A stretch of DNA of 10,162 nt from JBFGCT01 sp041581055. Its GTDB lineage: Bacteria; Actinomycetota; Acidimicrobiia; Acidimicrobiales; Ilumatobacteraceae. The first letter of the stretch is position 1, and each line of letters opens with the position of its first letter. Below are positions 1 to 5,283 of this stretch, piece by piece. Location of the stretch: NCBI GenBank assembly GCA_041581055.1, contig JBFGCT010000149.1, forward strand, positions 1 through 10,162. Reading direction: 5' to 3'. The position numbers were made by a program, and so were the translations under genes. The notes below the pieces were generated by a model. That model did not search any database. It saw nothing but the letters and a program-made list of their open reading frames with translations, and was not told where the DNA came from.

Positions 1-1
1 C

Positions 2-1225
2 GAGCCGGTCACCTACCTCCACCCCCTGCTCGAGAACTCGCTGGCCAAGACGCTCGGCGTCCCGCTGTTCCAAGAGCAGCTGATGCAGATGGCGATCGAC
101 GTTGCCGGGTTCAGCCCCGCCGAGTCCGACGAGCTGCGCCAGGCGATGGGGTCGAAGCGCTCGGCGCGGCGGATGGAGAGCCTGCGCGCGCGGCTGTACG
201 CGGGGATGGCCGAGCGGGGGATCGAGGGCGCGGTCGCCGACGAGCTGTACACGAAGATGAAGGCGTTCGCCAACTACGGCTTCCCCGAGTCGCACTCGGT
301 CTCGTTCGCCTATCTGGTGTACGCGTCGTCGTGGATCAAGCACTACGAGCCGGCGGCGTTCTGCGCGGCGCTGATCAACGCCCAGCCGATGGGGTTCTGG
401 TCGCCGCACACACTGGTCCAAGACGCCCGCCGCCACGGCGTGGTCGTCGAGACCCCCGATCTCAACGCCTCGCTGGCCGGGGCGACGTTGGAGCCGTGCG
501 CCGAGTCGGCCAACGGGGTGGCGGTCCGGCTCGGACTCGGCTCGGTGCGCGGCGTCGGCGCCGAGCTGGCCGAGGAGATCGAGGCCGAGCGGAAGTCCGG
601 CGGCCTGTACGCCGACACCGAGGACCTGGTGCGGCGGGTGCCGTCGCTGACGCTGGCCCACCTCGAGGCGATGGCCACCGCCGGCCTGTTCGGCGAGTGC
701 TTCGGGCTCGACCGGCGGATGGCGCTGTGGACCGTCGGCGCCACCGCCCAGTCCCGCCCCGGCCGCCTCGCCGGCGTGGTCACCGGGGCCGACGCGCCCC
801 GCCTGCCCGGGATGACCCCGGTCGAGGAGGCGGTCGCCGACCTGTGGGCGACCGGCGTGTCACCCGAGGGACACCCGACGATCTTCATCCGCGACCGGCT
901 CACCGAGCTCGGCGTGCTGACGGCCCTCCAGCTCTGGGACCCCGAACCGGGTTCGATCATCCACGTGGCGGGGGTCGTGACCCACCGTCAGCGGCCGATG
1001 ACCGCCGGGGGCACCACGTTCCTCAGCCTGGAGGACGAGACCGGGCTGATCAACGTCGTCGTGTCGAAGGGCTGCTGGGCCCGCTTCCGGCGGGTCGCCC
1101 GCGAGGCGGCGGCGATGCTGATCCGCGGCCGCCTCGAGCGCAGCGAGGGGGTGATCAACGTCGTCGCCGAGCACCTCGCCCCGCTCCCCGTCCCCGGCAA
1201 CCCCAAGTCCCGCGACTTCCGTTGA
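2..1225 (+). CDS. dnaE2: Error-prone DNA polymerase III alpha subunit DnaE2, C-terminal part (5' end outside window)
   Basis: The frame is open from the first complete codon to a TGA at 1223-1225, giving 407 visible residues of a family normally around 1,050-1,100 long, so this is the C-terminal part. It begins inside the conserved polymerase stretch YLHPLLENSLAKTLGVPLFQ, continues with QMAIDVAGFSP and SYAY-like FAYLVYASSWIKHYEP, then a helix-hairpin-helix (GSVRGVGAELAEEIE, about 538-585). An OB-fold follows (about 950-1185) with the DnaE2 hallmark NVVVSKGCWARFRRVAREA and RGRLERSEGVINVVAEHL. The C-terminus SRDFR is typical of DnaE2 rather than replicative DnaE1. The family does damage-inducible translesion synthesis in the cytoplasm, usually with ImuA and ImuB; neither partner is in the window. 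The Met at 83 is internal, not a start. No truncation other than the window edge is seen. Confidence 0.96.
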   Translation, partial: EPVTYLHPLLENSLAKTLGVPLFQEQLMQMAIDVAGFSPAESDELRQAMGSKRSARRMESLRARLYAGMAERGIEGAVADELYTKMKAFANYGFPESHSVSFAYLVYASSWIKHYEPAAFCAALINAQPMGFWSPHTLVQDARRHGVVVETPDLNASLAGATLEPCAESANGVAVRLGLGSVRGVGAELAEEIEAERKSGGLYADTEDLVRRVPSLTLAHLEAMATAGLFGECFGLDRRMALWTVGATAQSRPGRLAGVVTGADAPRLPGMTPVEEAVADLWATGVSPEGHPTIFIRDRLTELGVLTALQLWDPEPGSIIHVAGVVTHRQRPMTAGGTTFLSLEDETGLINVVVSKGCWARFRRVAREAAAMLIRGRLERSEGVINVVAEHLAPLPVPGNPKSRDFR

Positions 1226-1295
1226 CGCTTGCGTCGCTCGAAGCTCGCTCCGCTCGTCTCGCTTTCTCAGGGCTGTCGTTGTCGTGCCGGTGGGT
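1226..1295. other. Short convergent intergenic region with GCTCG-type low-complexity repeats
   Basis: This 70-bp gap separates the convergent ends of dnaE2 and the enolase-superfamily gene. It holds a run of degenerate GCTCG pentamers at about 1235-1262, a type of low-complexity intergenic DNA found in GC-rich genomes. I see no perfect stem-loop of terminator strength. The 9-mer TTGCGTCGC at 1229-1237 also lies in the inverted repeat at the other end of the enolase-superfamily gene. Confidence 0.35.
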
Positions 1296-2480
1296 TCACC
1301 AGGTCGGGTCGGGGTGCATCGAGAGGTGGAGGTCGGGGCCGTCGTAGGGGTGGGCGAGCGCGACCGCTTCGTCCAACTCGACGCCCAGGCCCGGTTCACG
1401 CGACGGGATCACGTCGCCGTCCTCCCACCGCACCGGCGTCGCCAGCAGGTCGGCGTGGAAGCCGGACCAGTCCTGGATGCCCTCGACGACCAGCAGGTTG
1501 GGCAGCGTGGCGGCGAGCTGGATGTTGGCCGCGCCGAGGATCGGGCCGGAGTACAGGTGGGGTGCGATCTGGCACCCGGACGCCTCGGCGATGGCGGCGA
1601 TCTTCTTCGCCGCGAGGATGCCGCCACACCTCCCGAGGTTCGGCTGCCAGATCGCCGCCGCCTGGTGCCGGGCGAGGGCGGCGAACTCCGAGATCGTCGT
1701 CAACCGCTCGCCGGTGGCGATCGGGATCGTGGTCTGGCGGGCGACGCGGGCCATCTCCTCGGGTTGATCGGGCTGCGTCGGCTCCTCGAACCACAGCGGA
1801 CCGTACGGCTCGAGGTGCTGGGCCAGCCGGATCGCGCCGGCGGCGGTGAACTGGCCGTGGGCGCCGAAGAGGATGTCCGCCCGGGTGCCGACCGCCTCGC
1901 GCACCGCGGCGGTCATCGCCACCGACCGCCGGATGTCGTCGAGGCTCGGCTGGTGCCCGTCGAACGCGGTGTACGGCCCGGCCGGGTCGAACTTCACCGC
2001 CGTGAACCCCCGCTCGACCTCGAACAGCGCCTGCGCCGCCGCCTGGCGGGGGTCGGTGTAGACGTCGGGTCGGCCGTCGGTTGGGTACAGATACGTGTAG
2101 GTCCGAAGCCGGTCGTGGACCCGCCCGCCGAGCAGGTCGGCGATCGGCTTGCCGGCGTCTTTGCCGACGATGTCCCAGCAGGCCATCTCGATCCCGCTCA
2201 TCACGCCGACCAGCGTCGGGTCCGGCCGCAGGGCGTACCCGCTGGAGTAGATCCGCCGCCACAACAGCTCGATCCGATTCGGATCGTGGTCGATCACCCA
2301 CCGGCCGGCGACGTCGTCGACCATCGCCGACACCGTGTGCGGCCCGACCGTCGCCACGTAGATCTCGCCGTACCCGACGACGCCCGTGTCGGTCGTCAGC
2401 TTGACGACGATGAAGTACCGCCCGCCGAAGTGGGGCGGCGGGTTCCCGATCACGAACGTGGTGCAGCCGGCGATCCGCAT
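1296..2480 (-). CDS. Enolase-superfamily enzyme, mandelate racemase/muconate lactonizing (D-galactonate dehydratase-like) family
   Basis: A 394-residue protein, the usual length for this family, with an N-terminal capping domain (about 1-125) and a C-terminal (beta/alpha)7-beta barrel. Visible barrel motifs are KFD (K163-D165), FGAHGQF (H208), FEEP (E232-E233), GER (E258) and APH (H308). Family members abstract the proton alpha to a carboxylate with Mg2+ and typically dehydrate sugar acids. H208 and H308 match the base and acid pair of D-galactonate dehydratase. By eye, the usual first metal ligand Asp is Gly206 and the Asp that pairs with the acid His is Asn281, so substrate and reaction cannot be assigned; this may be a subfamily trait. 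The ATG at 2480 is preferred because it gives the family's usual N-terminus (MRIAG); a GTG at 2489 adds three residues and is possible. It probably follows the Nudix gene in transcription, beyond an inverted repeat. Confidence 0.9.
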   Translation of the reverse strand: MRIAGCTTFVIGNPPPHFGGRYFIVVKLTTDTGVVGYGEIYVATVGPHTVSAMVDDVAGRWVIDHDPNRIELLWRRIYSSGYALRPDPTLVGVMSGIEMACWDIVGKDAGKPIADLLGGRVHDRLRTYTYLYPTDGRPDVYTDPRQAAAQALFEVERGFTAVKFDPAGPYTAFDGHQPSLDDIRRSVAMTAAVREAVGTRADILFGAHGQFTAAGAIRLAQHLEPYGPLWFEEPTQPDQPEEMARVARQTTIPIATGERLTTISEFAALARHQAAAIWQPNLGRCGGILAAKKIAAIAEASGCQIAPHLYSGPILGAANIQLAATLPNLLVVEGIQDWSGFHADLLATPVRWEDGDVIPSREPGLGVELDEAVALAHPYDGPDLHLSMHPDPTW

Positions 2481-2496
2481 TCCCCCCACTTTCCCA

Positions 2497-2548
2497 CGTT
2501 TGCGTCGCGATTTCGGCAGGCCGTCCGGTCACAATCGCGACGCAAACG
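2497..2548. repeat. Perfect 16-bp inverted repeat (20-nt spacer) between the Nudix and enolase-superfamily genes
   Basis: The arms 2497-2512 (CGTTTGCGTCGCGATT) and 2533-2548 are exact reverse complements, separated by 20 nt. It lies 9 nt downstream of the Nudix stop and 16 nt upstream of the enolase-superfamily ATG, both read on the minus strand. There is no T-run after either arm. It could be a transcription terminator or attenuator for the Nudix gene, or two half-sites of an operator for the downstream enzyme gene. The sequence does not decide between these. Confidence 0.7.
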
Positions 2549-2557
2549 GGGGATCGG

Positions 2558-3040
2558 TCAGATGCCGGTGTCGAGCGGTGACGGGGGAGGGCCCTCGGCG
2601 AGCAACGACCGGAGCAGCTCGGCGACGCGTTGCGGCGCGAAGTACGCCGCGGCCGCCTCGATCTCGGCCAGGGTCCACCACCGGATCTCGTGCAGCCGCT
2701 CGGCCCGCAGCTGCTCCCAGGTCAGCGTCGGGCGCGGCTCGAACCGCTCGGCGACGGGGACGAGGTAGATCCGGTCGCGCTGGCCGTCCCACAGGCCGTC
2801 CTCGTGGGGGATGATGTGCTCGCGGTTCCAGATGTGCGGCCCGATCGCCGCGCCGGTGAGACCGAGTTCCTCGTCGAGCTCGCGGCGCAGGGCCCGCAGA
2901 TGGTCCTCGTCCGGATCGAGCCCGCCTCCGGGCAGCGCCCACACCGTGCGCGTCGGGAACTCCAGGCGCACCATCAACACGTCGGCCTGGGGGGTGATGA
3001 GCAGGGCGCGAACCGCTTGGCGGATGCGCAACGCGCCCAC
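2558..3040 (-). CDS. Nudix hydrolase
   Basis: A 160-residue cytoplasmic protein with a perfect Nudix box (GX5EX7REUXEEXGU) at residues 39-61: G39, E45, R53-E54, E57-E58 and G60. The core RELDEELG carries the Mg2+-binding glutamates. Nudix enzymes cleave nucleoside diphosphates linked to another group, X; the substrate here cannot be read from sequence. The N-terminal strand IRQAVRALLITP and the motif WALPGGGL before the box are typical, as is the late aromatic WW-T-AEIEA segment (about 120-130). The GTG start at 3040 lies 4 nt after the stop of the DUF3039 gene, so the two are very likely co-transcribed and perhaps translationally coupled; no clear Shine-Dalgarno is seen before it. The C-terminus is Pro/Ser-rich and short. 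Confidence 0.93.
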   Translation of the reverse strand: MGALRIRQAVRALLITPQADVLMVRLEFPTRTVWALPGGGLDPDEDHLRALRRELDEELGLTGAAIGPHIWNREHIIPHEDGLWDGQRDRIYLVPVAERFEPRPTLTWEQLRAERLHEIRWWTLAEIEAAAAYFAPQRVAELLRSLLAEGPPPSPLDTGI

Positions 3041-3044
3041 GCGG

Positions 3045-3335
3045 TCAGTCGCCGGGAGTTTCGTTCAGGCCGTCGTTGAACGTCCTGTACAGCTCGTAGA
3101 CGCTCTTGCACTTCTCGCACACCGGGAGCTTGCGCGGATCGCGGGACGGCACCCAGACGAATCCGCACAGCGCCTCGACGGGCGTCCCGTTGACGCGCGC
3201 CTCGAGGACGACGGTCGCCGCGTTCTCCCCCCGCTTGACCTTGACGATGTGGGCGGCCGTCGGCTCACCGGTCTGGGTTTCCTCGTCGGTGTCGAGGTCG
3301 ACGTCGATGCTCGGCGCCGTGGTCAGGTCCGACAT
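3045..3335 (-). CDS. DUF3039 domain protein, small putative zinc-binding protein
   Basis: A 96-residue protein with an acidic N-terminus (about residues 9-26) followed by a DUF3039-like region: H29, the beta-rich HIVKVKRGENAATVVLE, then ALCGFVW (C57) and VCEKCK (C73, C76). One His and three Cys, with a CxxC pair, suggest a single structural zinc site. The family is conserved in actinobacteria and has no established function that I know of. The ATG at 3335 is chosen because the similarity starts there and a -10-like box lies just upstream. The frame stays open to 3575, but the upstream residues are low-complexity and look like non-coding DNA. It is first in a probable operon with the Nudix gene (4-nt gap). 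Confidence 0.85.
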   Translation of the reverse strand: MSDLTTAPSIDVDLDTDEETQTGEPTAAHIVKVKRGENAATVVLEARVNGTPVEALCGFVWVPSRDPRKLPVCEKCKSVYELYRTFNDGLNETPGD

Positions 3336-3341
3336 GACCCA

Positions 3342-3347
3342 ATCTTG
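3342..3347 (-). promoter_or_regulatory. Candidate -10 box for the DUF3039 gene (leaderless geometry)
   Basis: On the minus strand the hexamer CAAGAT ends 6 nt before the ATG at 3335. This places transcription start at or next to the start codon, as in leaderless mRNAs. It keeps only A2 and T6 of the TANNNT core, and no convincing -35 box is visible, so it is a moderate candidate. Confidence 0.4.
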
Positions 3348-3372
3348 ACACGTCATCACGCGTCCGGCGCGA

Positions 3373-3378
3373 TACGGT
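3373..3378 (+). promoter_or_regulatory. Candidate -10 box (TACGGT) for the 43-residue micro-ORF
   Basis: TACGGT matches the TANNNT core and lies within GATACGGT. It ends 6 nt before the GTG at 3385, so transcription would start at the first base of the start codon. A TTGACA occurs at 3345-3350, but the 22-bp spacing is too long for a standard -35. It diverges from the DUF3039 box 25 bp away. Confidence 0.45.
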
Positions 3379-3384
3379 GCCGAG

Positions 3385-3516
3385 GTGATCATCATCGCGA
3401 TCGTCACGGCGGCCACGGCCGTCGGGCTCGGTGCCCTCGGAGCGGTCGTCGCGGCGCGTCCGCAGCCGGCCCTGATTCCCGCCCGCGTCCGGTCGCGGCG
3501 TCGTCGGCGTTCCTGA
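3385..3516 (+). CDS. Putative 43-residue single-pass membrane micro-protein
   Basis: This is a GTG-started ORF of 43 residues ending in TGA at 3514-3516, too short for normal ORF cut-offs. It begins MIIIAIVTAATAVGLGALG, a hydrophobic, Gly/Ala-rich segment (about residues 2-24) long enough to cross the membrane once, followed by a Pro-containing stretch and a very basic tail (RVRSRRRRRS). A basic tail next to a single hydrophobic helix predicts an N-out/C-in membrane protein under the positive-inside rule. A TACGGT -10 box sits at leaderless spacing before the GTG, which is the main support for expression. I recognise no family. Arg-rich tails also arise by chance in GC-rich DNA, so a non-coding explanation remains possible. 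Confidence 0.4.
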   Translation: MIIIAIVTAATAVGLGALGAVVAARPQPALIPARVRSRRRRRS

Positions 3517-3526
3517 AGCGCCGAGT

Positions 3527-3590
3527 TCCACACCGTTCCCGCCGGCCCGTCCGCGCCCGGGTTCGACACATCCACACCGTTCCCGCCGGC
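3527..3590. repeat. 20-bp perfect direct repeat, two copies 44 bp apart
   Basis: The copies at 3527-3546 and 3571-3590 are identical over 20 bp (TCCACACCGTTCCCGCCGGC) and diverge immediately on both sides. They lie between the micro-ORF and the end of the HD gene. The 44-bp offset is not a multiple of three, so this is not a protein repeat. On the minus strand the unit contains GGGAACGG. Its role is unknown: a binding-site pair or remnant of a dispersed intergenic repeat are both possible. Confidence 0.7.
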
Positions 3591-3597
3591 GCGTGGC

Positions 3598-4263
3598 TCA
3601 ACCGGCCCGTTCGGTCAGCTCGGCCAGCTCCGCCGCGAGGTTGGCCCGCGCCCGGTGCTCCCAGCGCCGCCGCCCCGAACCGGTCGTGTAGATCCACTGG
3701 CGGTCGATGAAGCCCCGGACGACCGAAGCGCGCCCAGCGCGCCACTCGGCGTCGTCGAGGTGGCCGTACTCGGCGCGGATCCCTGCCGAGTACTCGCGGT
3801 ACGCGGCCGGGTCGGCGGCGAGTACGGCGAGGTCGGCGTCGAGCAGCACGGCGCCGTCGATGTCGGTCGGCGCGGCGATCTCCGCGGCGGGGTCGGTGTG
3901 CGTCGCCGTGGCCTCGATCATCGTGGCGACCCGCTCGACGCGCTCGGCCGCCCAGCCCAGGCCGGTCAGGTCGCGCCGCGCCAACCGGGCGCTCGCCCGT
4001 TCGTTGGCCGGGTTCGCCGGCTCGTACACCGCGTCGTGGTAGAACGCCGCCGCGGCCACCGCCCCGAGGTCGGCGACCGCCTCGTCACCGGCCAACTCGT
4101 CGACGTGGCGGATCACCCAGGCGACGTGGTCGACCCCGTGGTACCTGCGGTGTCGCTCACGGTGCCGCGCCAGGAGCCGATCGAGCAGCGTCGTGTCCGG
4201 GGCGACGTGCCGGAGCCACGCGGCGCGCAGCTCGACGGCGTGCTCACTCATCGGCGCACCCAT
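3598..4263 (-). CDS. HD-superfamily metal-dependent phosphohydrolase (COG4339-like)
   Basis: A 221-residue predicted soluble protein of the HD superfamily. With the start at 4263, visible metal-binding features are RYHGVDH (H42, H46), the HD doublet FYHDAVY (H76-D77), and LLDADLAVL (D142, D144). The flanking conserved pieces NERASA (about 86-92), the EY after the DADL motif, and a C-terminal ARANLAAEL match predicted metal-dependent HD phosphohydrolases of the COG4339 type. HD enzymes hydrolyse phosphate esters, often of nucleotides; the substrate of this group is not established. Starts at ATG 4263 and ATG 4251 are both possible; neither has a clear ribosome-binding site. It is divergent from the DUF4031 gene, whose GTG lies 33 bp away. 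A short palindrome GTCAC-G-GTGAC (4266-4276) lies between them. Confidence 0.88.
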   Translation of the reverse strand: MGAPMSEHAVELRAAWLRHVAPDTTLLDRLLARHRERHRRYHGVDHVAWVIRHVDELAGDEAVADLGAVAAAAFYHDAVYEPANPANERASARLARRDLTGLGWAAERVERVATMIEATATHTDPAAEIAAPTDIDGAVLLDADLAVLAADPAAYREYSAGIRAEYGHLDDAEWRAGRASVVRGFIDRQWIYTTGSGRRRWEHRARANLAAELAELTERAG

Positions 4264-4296
4264 CGGTCACGGTGACATTGTGCCACGCTGTCGGTT

Positions 4297-4584
4297 GTGA
4301 CGATCTTGATCGACGAGGCGCGATGGTGGTGGCGGGACCGCAAGTGGTGCCACCTCGTGAGCGACGAGTCGTACGCCGAGCTGCACGAGTTCGCCGATCG
4401 GGCCGGCATCCCGCGCGCGGGGTTTCAGGGCGACCACTACGACATTCCCGAGCAGTACCGCCAGGGGTTGATCGACGCCGGCGCGGTCGACGTCGAGAGT
4501 CGTGAGCTGCTCCGGCGGCTGCGCGCCGCCGGCCTGCGGCTCTCGCCGGAGCGGCGGCGGGCGGCCCGCGTGGCCGCTGACTGA
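4297..4584 (+). CDS. DUF4031 domain protein
   Basis: A 95-residue protein starting at GTG 4297. The order MTILIDEARWWWR, WCHLVSDESYAELHEFADRAGIPRAGF, then GDHYDIPEQYR and a C-terminal LLRRLRAAGLR is the full pattern of DUF4031, a small family widespread in actinobacteria and proteobacteria with no established function that I know of. The conserved His and Asp residues (H19, D22, H46, D48) look like a possible metal or active site, but this is inference from spacing only. No membrane segment or signal peptide is present. The gene converges on the next one with only 6 bp between stops, and it diverges from the HD gene. No obvious Shine-Dalgarno precedes the GTG. Confidence 0.88.
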   Translation: MTILIDEARWWWRDRKWCHLVSDESYAELHEFADRAGIPRAGFQGDHYDIPEQYRQGLIDAGAVDVESRELLRRLRAAGLRLSPERRRAARVAAD

Positions 4585-4590
4585 GCGCGG

Positions 4591-5025
4591 TCACCGTCGC
4601 CATCGCGGGGGCTCGCCGAGCAGGTCGCGGGGACAGGCGACGCCGGCGCCGATGACGAACCACTCGACGAGTTCGACGCCACGGTCGCCGAGCACGTCGC
4701 TCGCCTCGAGCCAGCGGTCGACGTCGGCGTCGTCGACGCCGCCGCCGGGCCGCACCGTCGCGAGCACGACGGCGCCGAGTTCGGCCTGGTGACGGTCGGC
4801 CGGGGCGACGAGGTCGACCACGTCGAACAGCGCCTCGGGACGATCGGTGCCGTTGACGACCAGCACCGAGATGCCGCGCCGCCGGTCGTCGAGCAGCAGG
4901 GCGATCGTCTCGGCGCGGAGCGGCCGGGCGAGCACCTGGGCGATCATCGAGAAGCCGACGAGCTCGGAGTCGATCGGGTCGACGCCGGCGCGCGGCAATC
5001 GGTGGGCGTCGCAGAAGTTGGGCAT
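4591..5025 (-). CDS. Small hypothetical protein, possible RadC/JAB-like fold lacking metal ligands
   Basis: A 144-residue soluble protein without a family I can name firmly. Residues 41-57 (IALLLDDRRRGISVLVV) resemble the strand LD..N..I at the start of RadC-type JAB/MPN domains. Residues 82-126 follow the RadC order: E-LGA-VVLATVRPGGG, then a D-rich turn and the helix DVDRWLEASDVLGDRGVELVEWFVIG. In RadC the turn is HNHPSG with zinc-binding histidines; here it is T90-V-R92-P-G-G, so metal-dependent catalysis is not expected. The C-terminus CPRDLLGEPPRW is distinctive. The similarity is judged by eye and could be wrong. The ATG at 5025 is supported by a good ribosome-binding site. It is divergent from the ArsC-like gene, 258 bp away. 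Confidence 0.72.
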   Translation of the reverse strand: MPNFCDAHRLPRAGVDPIDSELVGFSMIAQVLARPLRAETIALLLDDRRRGISVLVVNGTDRPEALFDVVDLVAPADRHQAELGAVVLATVRPGGGVDDADVDRWLEASDVLGDRGVELVEWFVIGAGVACPRDLLGEPPRWRR

Positions 5026-5028
5026 GGC

Positions 5029-5036
5029 TTCCCCTC
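5029..5036 (-). promoter_or_regulatory. Ribosome-binding site of the RadC-like small protein
   Basis: On the minus strand GAGGGGAA lies 3 nt before the ATG at 5025, giving an AGGGGA core about 4 nt from the start. It is the clearest Shine-Dalgarno in the window and fixes the start of this gene. The ArsC-like gene and the micro-ORF have none. Confidence 0.6.
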
Positions 5037-5143
5037 ACGTCGGGTTCGGTGAAGGGGAGAGTCGGTGATCGCAACCGTAGCGAGCCGGTGTGACGGTCTG
5101 CGCGGGACGCCGACAGACATCCGACCGGGCGGCTGATCGAGGT

Positions 5144-5231
5144 GACCGGGTCGGACCGACCGGGTCGGACCGACAGGGCCGGACCGACAGGGCCGGCCGA
5201 GACGTCGGCCGAGACGTCGGCCAAGACGCCG
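5144..5231. repeat. Two adjoining short tandem repeats (14-bp and 12-bp units) upstream of the ArsC-like gene
   Basis: Three 14-bp units (GACCGGGTCGGACC, with the third varied) run from 5144 to 5185, plus a partial unit to 5196. They are followed directly by two 12-bp units CCGAGACGTCGG (5197-5220) and a partial third. The 14-bp array contains the small palindrome GTCGG-A-CCGAC at 5150-5160 and again at 5164-5174. The arrays fill much of the 258-bp divergent intergenic region, about 50 bp before the -10 box of the ArsC-like gene. They may be regulator sites or replication-slippage products. The rest of the region shows no gene. Confidence 0.75.
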
Positions 5232-5270
5232 CCGGCCGGAACCGATGGCGCCTCGGGGCGGGCCGGACCG

Positions 5271-5276
5271 TATCCT
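5271..5276 (+). promoter_or_regulatory. Candidate -10 box (TATCCT) of the ArsC-like operon
   Basis: TATCCT fits TANNNT and ends 7 nt before the ATG at 5284, placing transcription start within a base of the start codon (leaderless or nearly so). There is no Shine-Dalgarno before the ATG, which fits. No clear -35 is seen. It supports the start upstream of the in-frame TGA rather than the internal Met at 5338. Confidence 0.5.
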
Positions 5277-5283
5277 CGGCGCC

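Noticed and set aside
1284..2768. 494-codon open frame on the plus strand across the enolase-superfamily and Nudix genes
   Set aside because: It overlaps two well-supported minus-strand genes and has no recognisable domain; composition is that of an antisense shadow.
3336..3575. N-terminal extension of the DUF3039 protein to 3575
   Set aside because: The extra residues are low-complexity, cross the 20-bp direct repeat and the micro-ORF promoter, and do not resemble the family.
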